NCBI GenBank assembly: GCA_034112085.1
Contig: JAWUWD010000107.1
Location: 9,703 to 73,702, forward strand
Source of the DNA: JAWUWD01 sp034112085
GTDB taxonomy: Bacteria > Bacteroidota > Bacteroidia > Cytophagales > Cyclobacteriaceae
Direction of reading: 5' to 3'
DNA: 64,000 nt
Made by a program: the position numbers and the translations under genes. Below, piece after piece: positions 1 to 8,617 of the stretch. The notes under the pieces were generated by a model. That model saw only the letters and a list, made by a program, of their open reading frames with translations, was not told the DNA's origin and did no database searches. The number at the start of each line of letters is the position of its first letter. Within the stretch, counting starts at the first letter, position 1.

Positions 1-694
1 CGTGCATTTTTCGCATAAGGAACTCATCATCACCGGAAGGGTGTTGTTCTGATCCTGCATACCCATGACATGCCTCAAATGCATTTTTTCGAAAAGCCAA
101 GTTTGCTCCGTTGCACATCCCTGACATTCCGAGCTGCCAAGTAGCTGCCCCTACGCCAATCAGAGCTGAAAAATCTATCATTTGCAACTTATCGAAGAAA
201 CTTTGAGTTGAAATAGCTACTGGTCCAAAAGCCATTTGGACCTCATCTTCGAAGGTAGAAGCCATACTTCCCACCCAATTTTTTCCTACTGAGCAATCCC
301 CATCTATTGTGATAATAATTTCACCATTTGCCTGATTGATACCTGCAGAAAGTGCACTCTTTTTCCCTGCTTTTCCATCGGAGAGATTGATCAATTTAAT
401 AGTGGAGGTTGATCCTTGGATAGATCCATTAATAGCGTTAACACTCCTATCTGTAGAGTGATCATTGACGACTAATATCTCTAAATTTTCTTTAGGATAG
501 ATTTGACTTTCGATTTCAGCCAGAAGTTTTCCAATATTACGTTCTTCATTGCGAACAGGAATAATCACTGAAACGGAAAGGCCCCGCTCTTTTTCATCGA
601 TCATCTTTAGGGGCTGGATAGCATGCCAAGAGACGATTGTTATAATTAGGAAAACCATATAAAGTCCTCCAAATAAGAGAAATAGAACTATCAT
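1..694 (-). CDS. Glycosyltransferase family 2, membrane-associated (partial, C-terminus off window)
   Basis: The first 231 residues are visible; the gene runs off the left edge. After a hydrophobic N-terminal segment (about residues 1-22) the protein reads VSVIIPVRNEERN, then VNDHSTD and ITIDGDC. This is the nucleotide-sugar-binding half of a GT-A fold with its acidic metal-site motif. A later GDDEF is compatible with the acceptor-site aspartate region. Family knowledge: such enzymes transfer a sugar from a nucleotide-sugar to a lipid or glycan on the inner face of the membrane; the acceptor here is unknown. The start codon overlaps the stop of the upstream gene as ATGA, so the two are probably translationally coupled. 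The neighbouring flippase-like protein supports a lipid-linked substrate. Confidence 0.85.
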   Translation of the reverse strand, partial: MIVLFLLFGGLYMVFLIITIVSWHAIQPLKMIDEKERGLSVSVIIPVRNEERNIGKLLAEIESQIYPKENLEILVVNDHSTDRSVNAINGSIQGSTSTIKLINLSDGKAGKKSALSAGINQANGEIIITIDGDCSVGKNWVGSMASTFEDEVQMAFGPVAISTQSFFDKLQMIDFSALIGVGAATWQLGMSGMCNGANLAFRKNAFEACHGYAGSEQHPSGDDEFLMRKMH

Positions 695-1653
695 CTATTT
701 GAATTAACCTTAAGTCTGATCATAAAGTAAAGCCCAATCAATACAGGTATGAGAATGTTAATCATCCACAATAATAAACTACTTGCCAATACTGCCGGTT
801 GAGAAACTTGATATACTTCGAAAAAGGTAAGTACAGACAATTCTCTAACTCCTAGATCACTCATAAAATTGAATGAAGGAACAATTGATTTAATCAAAAA
901 CATCCAGCTTATACCTCCGAATAATGTCAATGGAGATAACGGTATCTTGAAAAGATTCAGAATAAGATAAAACTGAAATGAAAACACCAAATACCGTGAC
1001 AGCGACAGCAAAAATAAGAATATGTAATCCTTAGTCGGATACTTTCCTACCAAGTCGAAGTAATAAACTAAGCGTTCACCAAATATTTTCACTTTCGAAG
1101 TGTAGAGTATTGCTATGACAGCTATTATCAAAAGCACTCCAATCCACCAGAAAGAATTAATCAAAGAAAACTGTAATTCAGACGACTGAATGAAAATCCA
1201 AACTCCAACAGCACCAAACAATATGGTTACGGACATTTGCGTGGCATTTCCAAGCCAGACATTCCCTATAAGTTTCCCTTTATTCTCTCCTTTAATACTC
1301 AGTAATCTTCCAGCATAATCACCTACAGCCTGTGGCGTAACGAATCCCAGAGTTAATCCTGCAAGGACTCCTCCAAATGCTTCTTTTAAGGTTATTTCAC
1401 TGATGGGTCGAGCCAACAACTTCCATTTCTCAGCTTCGAGAAACCAATTGAGGGGCATTAGTATTACCACCAACGACAAGATCCCAAGCGTTGAATAGTC
1501 CATTATTTTTGCAAGAGCTTCAATCAATCCCTGCCCAAGGCTATCCTTGTTTGATAATTTTCCAAATATTAGCCAAAGAGTAGCTACTAAGACCAGTGCT
1601 TTCACAAAAGCGATCCACTTGTATTTACTTCTAGTTGTTTTTTCTTGACCCAT
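691..1653 (-). CDS. Lysylphosphatidylglycerol-synthase-type integral membrane protein (UPF0104 / flippase-like)
   Basis: About 320 residues, almost all hydrophobic, with seven or eight predicted membrane helices. Features of the LPG_synthase_TM family are visible: the stretch GVLAGLTLGFVTPQAVGDYAGR after the second or third helix (seen as GLTLGFVTP followed by GDYAGR) and FNFMSDLGVRE near the C-terminus. I chose the ATG at 1653 rather than the TTG at 1668, because the five extra residues add nothing recognisable. Members without the catalytic synthase domain are usually paired with glycosyltransferases and are thought to act in membrane lipid or glycolipid handling. The ATGA overlap with the glycosyltransferase fits that. 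It is divergent from ruvC. The substrate is unknown. Confidence 0.8.
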   Translation of the reverse strand: MGQEKTTRSKYKWIAFVKALVLVATLWLIFGKLSNKDSLGQGLIEALAKIMDYSTLGILSLVVILMPLNWFLEAEKWKLLARPISEITLKEAFGGVLAGLTLGFVTPQAVGDYAGRLLSIKGENKGKLIGNVWLGNATQMSVTILFGAVGVWIFIQSSELQFSLINSFWWIGVLLIIAVIAILYTSKVKIFGERLVYYFDLVGKYPTKDYIFLFLLSLSRYLVFSFQFYLILNLFKIPLSPLTLFGGISWMFLIKSIVPSFNFMSDLGVRELSVLTFFEVYQVSQPAVLASSLLLWMINILIPVLIGLYFMIRLKVNSNR

Positions 1654-1726
1654 CTGTTTATATTGCAAAGCAGCTAAAAATAAATATTAAAATCATCAAT
1701 CCACCGATCAAAAGTTAATTATCCGA

Positions 1727-2284
1727 ATGTCTGTCAAACAAAAAAAGGAACAAATCATTCTAGGGATTGACCCAGGAACTTCAGTAATGGGATACGGGCT
1801 AATCGCAACTAAGGGCCAAGAGCTTACTTTGATCCAGTTTGGAGTCATTCATCTGAGTAAGTATGGCACTCATGAGCTGAAACTTAAGAAAATTTTTGAC
1901 CGTGTACTAAGCCTTATCGATGACTATCATCCTGATGAAGTTGCTCTTGAAGCACCATTTTTCGGTAAGAATGTACAATCAATGCTAAAACTTGGGCGAG
2001 CTCAAGGAGTGGCCATGGCTGCTGCCTTGTCTAGAGAAATTCCGATAACAGAATATGCCCCTAAAAAGGTGAAACAATCTGTCACTGGTAATGGAAATGC
2101 ATCGAAGGAACAGGTAGCCAGCATGCTTAAGACATTACTTAACTTCAAAGAAATACCAAAATTATTGGATGCAACAGATGCATTAGGTGTTGCAATTTGC
2201 CACCACTTCCAGCAGGGAAATGTGGTGTCTGGCAAAAAGAGTTGGAAGTCCTTTTTGAGTGATAATCCAGGAAGAGTTAAGTAA
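1727..2284 (+). CDS. ruvC: Crossover junction endodeoxyribonuclease RuvC
   Basis: 185 residues, the normal RuvC length. This is the Holliday-junction resolvase that works with RuvAB to cut four-way junctions symmetrically. The catalytic carboxylates can be placed: Asp15 in GIDPGTSVMGYG, Glu75 in ALEAPFF, and Asp148 and Asp151 in DATDALGVAICHH. The RNase H-like fold is intact, with a short lysine-rich tail. The ATG at 1727 puts the first strand directly before GIDPGT, as expected. The gene stands alone on the plus strand, divergent from the membrane protein and convergent with the HIT gene, with only 15 bases between the stop codons. Confidence 0.97.
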   Translation: MSVKQKKEQIILGIDPGTSVMGYGLIATKGQELTLIQFGVIHLSKYGTHELKLKKIFDRVLSLIDDYHPDEVALEAPFFGKNVQSMLKLGRAQGVAMAAALSREIPITEYAPKKVKQSVTGNGNASKEQVASMLKTLLNFKEIPKLLDATDALGVAICHHFQQGNVVSGKKSWKSFLSDNPGRVK

Positions 2285-2299
2285 CCAGTCTGAAAGATC

Positions 2300-2695
2300 T
2301 TATTGTAATTTTGCTTTAATTTTTGACGCGACTTCAGCCAACTCTTCTTTCGAAGGACTTAGTTTGGGCCTTGTGAAATTAATATCATCCATCGTATTGA
2401 GAGGCACTAAGTGTACGTGTGTATGGGGGACTTCAAGCCCAATCACGGCAACACCAACCCTTTTGCAAGGAATGGCTTCTTTCACAGCTTTAGACACTTT
2501 CTTTGCAAAGATATTAAGTGCGGAAAGTGTTTCATCTTCCAAATCAAAAATATAATCAACTTCCTCCTTAGGCACGACCAAAGTATGTCCAGCTACGAGA
2601 GGACTGACATCCAAAAAAGCAATAAAATTAGCATCCTCAGCAATAATATGGCCCTGTATTTCTCGGTTGATGATTTTTGTGAAAATACTACTCAT
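2300..2695 (-). CDS. HIT-family nucleotide phosphohydrolase (HINT-like)
   Basis: 131 residues with the histidine-triad motif HTHVHL at residues 91-96. Other family landmarks are AGHTLVVPK (about 36-44) and the N-terminal SIFTKIINREI typical of the HINT branch. Family members hydrolyse adenosine or guanosine 5'-monophosphoramidates and related nucleotidyl conjugates in the cytosol. It lies 11 bases downstream of greA on the same strand, a pairing often seen in Bacteroidota, so it is probably co-transcribed with greA. Nothing is missing; the exact substrate cannot be told from the sequence. Confidence 0.93.
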   Translation of the reverse strand: MSSIFTKIINREIQGHIIAEDANFIAFLDVSPLVAGHTLVVPKEEVDYIFDLEDETLSALNIFAKKVSKAVKEAIPCKRVGVAVIGLEVPHTHVHLVPLNTMDDINFTRPKLSPSKEELAEVASKIKAKLQ

Positions 2696-2706
2696 TGTGT
2701 TAATTA

Positions 2707-3180
2707 TTAAAGTCCGATTTCCAATATCTCAAATTCAATGTTTCCTCCTGGAGTAACAATCTTTGCCTTATCCTTTGGTTTTTTACCTAGCAATCCCTTT
2801 CCTATTGGTGAATCGACAGATATCTTACCCAGTTTCAAGTCAGCTTCCTCTTCTGCTACCAAAGTGTATGTGAATTCCATCCCATTTTTCGGGTTCTTAA
2901 TTTTCACTGTAGAAAGAATGGAGACTTTAGATGTATCTATCGTTGACTCATCTATCACTCTTGCATTGCCTACAACCACTTCTAATTGAGAAATTTTTGC
3001 TTCTAAATGACCTTGTGCATCCTTTGCAGCATCATATTCAGCATTCTCACTCAAATCACCTTTATCCCTAGCTTCTGCTATTTGTTTAGAAATATCAGTA
3101 CGACCTCTGGTCGTCAAATCGTTCAACTCAGCTTTGAGCTTGTTTAGGCCTTCCTCTGTGTAGTATGATAATTTCCCCAT
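2707..3180 (-). CDS. greA: Transcription elongation factor GreA
   Basis: 157 residues from the ATG at 3180, matching the usual length of about 158. The open frame extends further upstream to 3285, but those residues run through a hairpin and carry no GreA sequence. The N-terminal coiled coil carries the acidic tip DKGDLSENAEYDAAK, which inserts into the RNA polymerase secondary channel and triggers transcript cleavage in backtracked complexes. The C-terminal FKBP-like domain includes the GKGLLGKK motif. It is followed 11 bases later by the HIT gene. The hairpin just upstream (3221-3244) ends the previous transcript, so greA probably has its own promoter around 3185-3215. Confidence 0.96.
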   Translation of the reverse strand: MGKLSYYTEEGLNKLKAELNDLTTRGRTDISKQIAEARDKGDLSENAEYDAAKDAQGHLEAKISQLEVVVGNARVIDESTIDTSKVSILSTVKIKNPKNGMEFTYTLVAEEEADLKLGKISVDSPIGKGLLGKKPKDKAKIVTPGGNIEFEILEIGL

Positions 3181-3204
3181 TCTATATATGTTTAATCTTT
3201 CTAG

Positions 3205-3244
3205 TCTATAAAAACAAAATAACGGCTTCGATATTGAAGCCGTT
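3205..3244 (-). terminator. Rho-independent terminator of the pentapeptide gene
   Basis: Perfect 9-bp arms (3221-3229 AACGGCTTC and 3236-3244 GAAGCCGTT) with a 6-base loop. On the minus strand they are followed by a T-rich tail (ATTTTGTTTTTATAG). It lies about 70 bases beyond the stop of the pentapeptide-repeat gene and before greA on the same strand. Confidence 0.75.
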
Positions 3245-3313
3245 TTGTTACTTACTTGCAAAAATAATGCATTGACCCTACTCAATGCAAGTGTTTACCA
3301 TAAAATGATCTAA

Positions 3314-4156
3314 TTACTCTCCAACTAGCTCAGGAGTTTGTTCTTTGAGCTGTTTCATAATATCATCATCGAATTTAGCTAAGTAGAGTGTTTTGGCTTG
3401 TTTGAGTTGATCAATTGTGAGTCCTTTAGCCTCCCTTAGATCGGCTTTATAGAGACTAGCATTTTCAAAATCAGTACCTGTTAGATAGCTTCCTCTCATA
3501 TCTGCCTCCATGAGGAAAGCATTAACAAAGCTTGTCTTAATTAAAAATGCCCCCTGCAAATTTGCCTTAATCAAATAGGCGTCTTTAAAATTAGCCCCAC
3601 TGGCATAAGCCCCTTCCATATTAGCCTGATTGACATTGGAGTTTTCTAAATTAGTTTGATTCAGACGGGTGTTGGCTAAATTAGTTTCTATCAAAAAAGA
3701 ATTACTCAGATCTGCAGAATTTAGATTTGAATCTTTAAGATTTACATAGTTTAGATTTGTTTTCGCCAGATAGCTATTCACTAAATTGATCTCATTAATT
3801 TCGTGACGATTTAGCCGCTTAATATTACCCACTGTCCGAAATGCTGCTTCCTCTGATTCCCACAATCTAAAATCATCGATTTCATCTTTATACGTTCTGA
3901 TTCTCTGACGTTTCTCACCATTCTTGTTGAGCCAAAATATCAGAATACCGATAACGGCAATATCGAAAAGCATACCATGTGCTTCAGCTAAAATTTGGCC
4001 TACAAACCCGTGGAAGTTTTCAAGATAATAAGGCAAGCTCAATCCTAAAACGACAACAGCTAGCATTGCCAACACAATAGAGGATGTCAATATGGGACGT
4101 TCTATTATGTAGTCAAATCGAACTTTTAATTTAGCAATCCGTTCTTTGAACTTCAT
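3314..4156 (-). CDS. Pentapeptide-repeat membrane protein
   Basis: 280 residues. Two membrane helices occupy about residues 20-45 and 58-78. A short charged linker follows, and then a pentapeptide-repeat stretch from about residue 115 to 245 with the A(D/N)LXX pattern (for example NLNYVNLKDSNLNSADLSNS). That stretch should fold as a right-handed quadrilateral beta helix of about six coils. The repeats follow the second helix and are probably cytosolic. No enzyme signature is present. Pentapeptide proteins with membrane anchors are widespread and mostly unassigned; ion-channel or scaffold roles have been proposed for some. It is a single gene with its own terminator downstream. Confidence 0.85.
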   Translation of the reverse strand: MKFKERIAKLKVRFDYIIERPILTSSIVLAMLAVVVLGLSLPYYLENFHGFVGQILAEAHGMLFDIAVIGILIFWLNKNGEKRQRIRTYKDEIDDFRLWESEEAAFRTVGNIKRLNRHEINEINLVNSYLAKTNLNYVNLKDSNLNSADLSNSFLIETNLANTRLNQTNLENSNVNQANMEGAYASGANFKDAYLIKANLQGAFLIKTSFVNAFLMEADMRGSYLTGTDFENASLYKADLREAKGLTIDQLKQAKTLYLAKFDDDIMKQLKEQTPELVGE

Positions 4157-4242
4157 TAATGGTAAGTAAGGTTAATCTAATAATAGGCAAAGTTGGTACA
4201 AAAGAAAAGCATGTTCGGTGTTTTCACTTACCAAATCTTACA

Positions 4243-5187
4243 TCAGGTATTAATCAGTTGATATAGCTTATTAATCAGCACCTGATTTATTTTGAAATAA
4301 GACTCATGAGACCACCCACCAATATGTGGTGTCAATATCACATTGCTTGATGAGGACAGGAAGTCGAAACACTCTTGCTGTTCTTTGTTTAATGTATTAA
4401 GCTTTTCATTTTGCAACACATCAAGTGCCGCAGCTTTTACTTCATTGCATTTTATAGCATTCACTAAAGAGGGTAGAACAACTATTTCTCCTCTAGATAG
4501 ATTAAGAAAGTATATTGGCTTTTTAAACTTATTGAAAAAATCATCATCAACCCAACCATACGTTTCATCAATCAGCGGCACATGTAAGCTCAATATATCT
4601 GCGGAATTGAAAATTGTTTGTAAACTAACTGCCTGACAATATTGATCCTGATAATCAATGAGGTATTTATCATATGCCAACACGGTGCAACCAAAAGAAG
4701 AAAGTCTTTGCGCAACTGCTTTACCCATATTACCATACCCAATAATCCCCACGATCTTCCCAGATAACTCTACGCCTCTATTCCCTTCTCTATCCCACTT
4801 TCCTCTAGTCACTTCTAAATGGGACTTGACCACATTATGCATTAGCGATAGTAACATTGCTATAGTTTGTTCACCTACAGCATCTTTATTACCTTCTGGC
4901 GCATTGATTATTTGAATCCCTTTATCTGCTAGATATACTTCGTCTAAATTATCAATACCAGCTCCTGCTCTCCCGACAATCTTCAATTTAGATGCTTTGG
5001 CAAGCAGTGAACGGTCTACCTTAGTTTTACTTCTAATGAATAGAATTTCAAAATCGACTATTTGCTCAATGATTTCTTCACGAGAAATATCTGGCTTATA
5101 AACCGGGATAACATTGATTTCCTTGAGTAGACCGACTACACTTTCATGCATTTCATCTACTATTAAACACTTTAGATTCTTAGACAT
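4243..5187 (-). CDS. D-isomer-specific 2-hydroxyacid dehydrogenase, phosphoglycerate dehydrogenase-like
   Basis: 314 residues. Substrate-domain halves flank a Rossmann domain with GIIGYGNMGKAVA. The catalytic triad is recognisable: Arg in LNLSRGEIV, Glu in DVLQNEKLN and His in TPHIGGWS. The GRAGAGIDN motif near residue 80 is typical of the SerA branch. There is no ACT or other regulatory domain, so it is the short form that oxidises 3-phosphoglycerate or a related 2-hydroxyacid with NAD. I used the ATG at 5187; a GTG sits one codon upstream. The mgtE stop and this ATG overlap as TGATG, so translation is probably coupled to mgtE. The assignment to serine synthesis is likely but not proven. Confidence 0.85.
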   Translation of the reverse strand: MSKNLKCLIVDEMHESVVGLLKEINVIPVYKPDISREEIIEQIVDFEILFIRSKTKVDRSLLAKASKLKIVGRAGAGIDNLDEVYLADKGIQIINAPEGNKDAVGEQTIAMLLSLMHNVVKSHLEVTRGKWDREGNRGVELSGKIVGIIGYGNMGKAVAQRLSSFGCTVLAYDKYLIDYQDQYCQAVSLQTIFNSADILSLHVPLIDETYGWVDDDFFNKFKKPIYFLNLSRGEIVVLPSLVNAIKCNEVKAAALDVLQNEKLNTLNKEQQECFDFLSSSSNVILTPHIGGWSHESYFKINQVLINKLYQLINT

Positions 5188-6545
5188 CACATCAAAAAAT
5201 GTACGATCATGAAGTAAATTGCCAAACCCAAAATATCATTGGTGGTGGTGATAAATGGACCAGAAGCTAATGCTGGATTGATCCCGAATCTATCAAGTAC
5301 TATTGGTGTGATAGTCCCCATAAAGGACGCTACCAATACGACACAGAACAATGCCGAGGCAACTATCATTCCTAACTTCAAGTCATCTATTGAAAAGTAC
5401 ATTGCTAACATCACCAAACCTGCTAGCACAATTCCATTGAGTAAGGCTACCAATAATACCTTTATAAGTCTTTTGAATATACTATCTTCAAAAGCTGAAG
5501 GGTTTGCCAAAGTTTGAACCACAATCGAAGATGATTGAATGCCTACATTGCCACCCGTGGCCATTATCAAAGGTACGAAAAAGGCTATTGCTAATGACTT
5601 ACTCAGATCTGCTTGGAATGAATCCATAAGTAAGCTACTTACTAATCCACCGAAAACACCTACAATCAACCATGGCAATCGTGCTCTGGTCAACATCCAA
5701 ATACTGTCATCTTCCTCTACATCTTGTGAGATCCCTGACATCAACTGACGTTCCTCTTCTGCAGTATCAGTGATTACATCCACGATATCATCAATGGTGA
5801 TTCTACCCAATAGTTTTCCATGCACATTCACAACGGGCACAGCATCAAGATCATACTTCTGCATGATGTTAGCCACTTCCTCTTGCTCAACAAATGTCTC
5901 AACAGAAATCACATCTTCCTCAAATATATCGGAGATCTTGGTATGGTCTTCTGCTAAGATTATCCGTTTTAAAGAGACTCTCCCAAGCAGCTTGTCTGAT
6001 TCATCTACGACATACATGGAATACAGCTTCTCTACATTCTCAGCTTGTCTTCTTATCTCCTCTATGCATTGGACTACTGTCCAATTGAGATTGGCTTTGA
6101 TGAGCTCCTTAGCCATCAGTCCGCCTGCTACATCATCTTCATAGCGAAGCAAATCAAGGATGTAAATTTCTTTTTCTTTGTTCTCTATATAAGAAATCAC
6201 CTCTTCTCTAAGCTGCAAAGGAAGCTCGTTAAGAATATCCACGCCATCATCTGAGTCAAGATTGTCTATAAATCCTGCGATCTCACTTGCTGCAAAAGAC
6301 TTTAGAAATTTCTCTCTGATGTCTTCATCTAGGTCTTTGATTATCTCCGCTCCTACTTCTTTATCGAGAAGGTCGACCACGTATTTTGATTCTTCTGTAT
6401 CAAACTCATTTAATAAGGCTGAAATATCAGCAGGCATGACACCGTCCAAGGATTCTACTATAAATGCAGTATCCTTTCCTTCCAAAGCAGCTTCGAAACG
6501 CTCTAGATATTCTTTAGATAGCTCAAATTGTGTTACTTGCTCCAC
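5187..6545 (-). CDS. mgtE: Magnesium transporter MgtE
   Basis: 452 residues with the full MgtE layout. The N-terminal superhelical MgtE_N domain (about 20-125) is followed by tandem CBS domains (about 135-255, including AVPVVNVHGKLLGRITIDD) and five membrane helices (about 285-452). The pore-lining PLIMATGGNVGIQSSS motif is present. Family knowledge: Mg2+ binding to the N and CBS domains closes the channel, so the protein both senses and carries Mg2+. The start is GTG at 6545, overlapping the end of rsmA by 13 bases; the stop overlaps the dehydrogenase start. The rsmA-mgtE-dehydrogenase order with overlaps indicates a single operon. Confidence 0.96.
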   Translation of the reverse strand: MEQVTQFELSKEYLERFEAALEGKDTAFIVESLDGVMPADISALLNEFDTEESKYVVDLLDKEVGAEIIKDLDEDIREKFLKSFAASEIAGFIDNLDSDDGVDILNELPLQLREEVISYIENKEKEIYILDLLRYEDDVAGGLMAKELIKANLNWTVVQCIEEIRRQAENVEKLYSMYVVDESDKLLGRVSLKRIILAEDHTKISDIFEEDVISVETFVEQEEVANIMQKYDLDAVPVVNVHGKLLGRITIDDIVDVITDTAEEERQLMSGISQDVEEDDSIWMLTRARLPWLIVGVFGGLVSSLLMDSFQADLSKSLAIAFFVPLIMATGGNVGIQSSSIVVQTLANPSAFEDSIFKRLIKVLLVALLNGIVLAGLVMLAMYFSIDDLKLGMIVASALFCVVLVASFMGTITPIVLDRFGINPALASGPFITTTNDILGLAIYFMIVHFLM

Positions 6546-7318
6546 TTGGTGATATCTTGAGATAGTCCAACAAAATCATTTACGGATAGCTGTTCTGCTC
6601 GCTTATTAAGTAGCTCCATTTCTTGAACCTCTTCTGGCAAATTTAATGGCTTGAGTGAATTACGCAATGTTTTCCTTCGGTTTTGAAATCCCTGCTTCAC
6701 AACTCTTCTGAATAATTTTTCATCACAGTCTAAGCTGGCAACGTCATTCCTCTTTAGTCGTATAACCCCCGATCTAACTTTTGGTGGTGGATTGAATTTT
6801 TCTGGCTCAACGGTGAACAAATACTCAATCTTGTAATATGCCTGAAGTAATACACTCAAAATTCCGTAGCTCTTATTGCCTGGTGGAGATGCCAATCGTT
6901 CTGCTACTTCTTTTTGAAGCATGCAGACTATCTCAGGTACTTTAGCTCTGTCATCTAGAACTTTGAAAAATATCTGAGAAGATATATTGTATGGGAAATT
7001 ACCAATTATTGCATAGTTCTCACCTAATCGCTCCTCCAGATTCATCTTCAAGAAATCACCAGAAATAATTTTACCTTCGAGTTGCGGAAAAGTTTTATTC
7101 AAATAAGTAATTGACTCAGTGTCAATATCTATAACATTAGTCTCATACTGCTTATTATCAAGTAAGTATTTAGTGAGAACACCCATTCCAGGACCAATCT
7201 CCAACACTTTATCATAATTACGGTGTGAGGTGAGCCCCTTCACAATATCCATCGCAATAGACTCATCATTGAGAAAGTGTTGTCCTAAATGTTTCTTAGC
7301 TCTTACTTGTCTAGCCAT
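6533..7318 (-). CDS. rsmA: 16S rRNA (adenine1518-N6/adenine1519-N6)-dimethyltransferase
   Basis: 261 residues (KsgA/RsmA). It dimethylates two adjacent adenines in the 3' hairpin of 16S rRNA late in 30S assembly. SAM motif I reads LEIGPGMGVLTKYL, and the catalytic motif IV is NFPYNISS, where the more usual form is NLPYNIS. The opening KKHLGQHFLND is diagnostic. The C-terminal helical domain has QNRRKTLRNSL. It is the first gene of the rsmA-mgtE operon and is divergent from pdxA, with 183 bases between the two starts. Confidence 0.96.
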   Translation of the reverse strand: MARQVRAKKHLGQHFLNDESIAMDIVKGLTSHRNYDKVLEIGPGMGVLTKYLLDNKQYETNVIDIDTESITYLNKTFPQLEGKIISGDFLKMNLEERLGENYAIIGNFPYNISSQIFFKVLDDRAKVPEIVCMLQKEVAERLASPPGNKSYGILSVLLQAYYKIEYLFTVEPEKFNPPPKVRSGVIRLKRNDVASLDCDEKLFRRVVKQGFQNRRKTLRNSLKPLNLPEEVQEMELLNKRAEQLSVNDFVGLSQDITKWSK

Positions 7319-7449
7319 ATTGTTTGACTTTTTTATCGATTGGTAAATATATAACGTACGCTTGATATATTCTCAGAACTGAAAAATTAAGTCTAAACTA
7401 ATGAAGATCATTCATCAATTATCATCGATTGTAATTGACTCATAATATG

Positions 7450-7480
7450 TTGGAACAGGAAAAGCGAATCAGTACCTTTC
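7450..7480 (+). promoter_or_regulatory. Putative promoter of pdxA
   Basis: A TTG at 7450-7452 followed after 20 bases by TACCTTTC at 7473-7480, one mismatch from the Bacteroidota -7 element TAnnTTTG. This places transcription start about 15 bases before the pdxA ATG, which would give a very short leader. Confidence 0.45.
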
Positions 7481-7501
7481 GCACCACTAAGTAGTAAATA
7501 A

Positions 7502-8530
7502 ATGAGCAAAGAATATAGAAAACCAATCATCGGAATCACTATAGGAGACATCAACGGTATAGGTCCAGAAGTAATTATTAAGGCACTAGAAAACCCTAAT
7601 ATAAATAATCACATTACCCCTGTGATCTATGGTTCTACTAAGACTTTGTCATATTATAAAAAAGCGCTTGAACTAGAAAGCTTCAATTACTCCCAAGTAA
7701 GAGAACAGGAAAGTTTTAATCAGAAAAAAATCAATGTTATCAACTGTTGGGAGGAAACCATTGAAATCACCCCTGGCATCTCTACTAAAGAGGCTGGAAA
7801 TGCTGCCTTCAAATCGATAGAAGCTGCTACCAAAGACCTTAAAGATGGCAAGATAGATGCCGTGGTGACTGCTCCAATCAACAAACATAATATTCAAAGT
7901 GAAGAATTCAAATTCGCTGGTCATACAGAGTACTTCACAGAAGTATTAGAGGCAAAAGATAGCTTAATGCTACTGTGTAGTGAAGATATCAGAGTAGCTG
8001 TAGTCACCGGTCACATTCCTATCAAAGATGTCAGCGCAGCAATCACCAAAGAGCGAGTAGAGAACAAACTGAAAATTCTAATTACTACTTTGAAGAAGGA
8101 TTTTGGGATCACAAAGCCTAAAGTGGCGATATTAGGACTCAACCCTCACGCAGGTGAAGAGGGATTGTTGGGCGATGAGGATAAAGATATTATACTCCCG
8201 GTAATTGAGAAATTTAGAGATAAAGGTGATCTATGTTTTGGGCCATTTCCAGCTGATGGTTTTTTTGGCACCGGTACTTATCAAAAATATGATGCAGTGC
8301 TGGCGATGTATCACGATCAGGGGCTCATCCCATTCAAAACAATCGCTTTCGAATCTGGTGTAAATTTCACCGCTGGCCTCTCAGCCGTGAGAACTTCTCC
8401 GGATCATGGAACGGCTTACGACATCGCTGGACAAAATAAAGCCAGTGAACAATCTATGCGTCAAGCCATATATACGGCACTGGATATTGTGAAAAACAGA
8501 AACGAAATCGCTGAATACACCAGAGACTAG
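7502..8530 (+). CDS. pdxA: 4-hydroxythreonine-4-phosphate dehydrogenase
   Basis: 342 residues. It performs the NAD-dependent oxidation of 4-phosphohydroxy-L-threonine in pyridoxal 5'-phosphate synthesis. Visible signatures are GDINGIGPEVI at the N-terminus, TAPINKHNI with the first metal-binding histidine region, FAGHTEYF, and YHDQGLIPFKT with the second. TSPDHGTAYDIAG near the C-terminus supplies the third histidine. The length is normal. It heads a plus-strand run leading into DUF177 and rpmF, but an 87-base gap with a promoter-like box separates them, so they may be separate units. Confidence 0.96.
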   Translation: MSKEYRKPIIGITIGDINGIGPEVIIKALENPNINNHITPVIYGSTKTLSYYKKALELESFNYSQVREQESFNQKKINVINCWEETIEITPGISTKEAGNAAFKSIEAATKDLKDGKIDAVVTAPINKHNIQSEEFKFAGHTEYFTEVLEAKDSLMLLCSEDIRVAVVTGHIPIKDVSAAITKERVENKLKILITTLKKDFGITKPKVAILGLNPHAGEEGLLGDEDKDIILPVIEKFRDKGDLCFGPFPADGFFGTGTYQKYDAVLAMYHDQGLIPFKTIAFESGVNFTAGLSAVRTSPDHGTAYDIAGQNKASEQSMRQAIYTALDIVKNRNEIAEYTRD

Positions 8531-8584
8531 TTTAATTATTCACGAATCTTTCACAATCATTTTTATTTATTGAAATTATATTCC

Positions 8585-8610
8585 TAAATTTGCGATCTTG
8601 AATTAAGGAG
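8585..8610 (+). promoter_or_regulatory. Putative -7 element and Shine-Dalgarno site of the DUF177 gene
   Basis: TAAATTTG at 8585-8592 matches the Bacteroidota -7 box TAnnTTTG. AAGGAG at 8605-8610 is an unusually good ribosome-binding site for this lineage and supports the GTG start seven bases later at 8618. Confidence 0.5.
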
Positions 8611-8617
8611 TGCCGCT

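Noticed and set aside
2707..3285. Longer 192-residue form of GreA
   Set aside because: The extra 35 residues are encoded across a terminator hairpin and are unlike GreA; the ATG at 3180 gives the normal length.
5770..6144. Serine-rich plus-strand frame opposite mgtE
   Set aside because: A low-complexity shadow of the mgtE coding strand; the same holds for the other plus-strand frames at 5239-6552.
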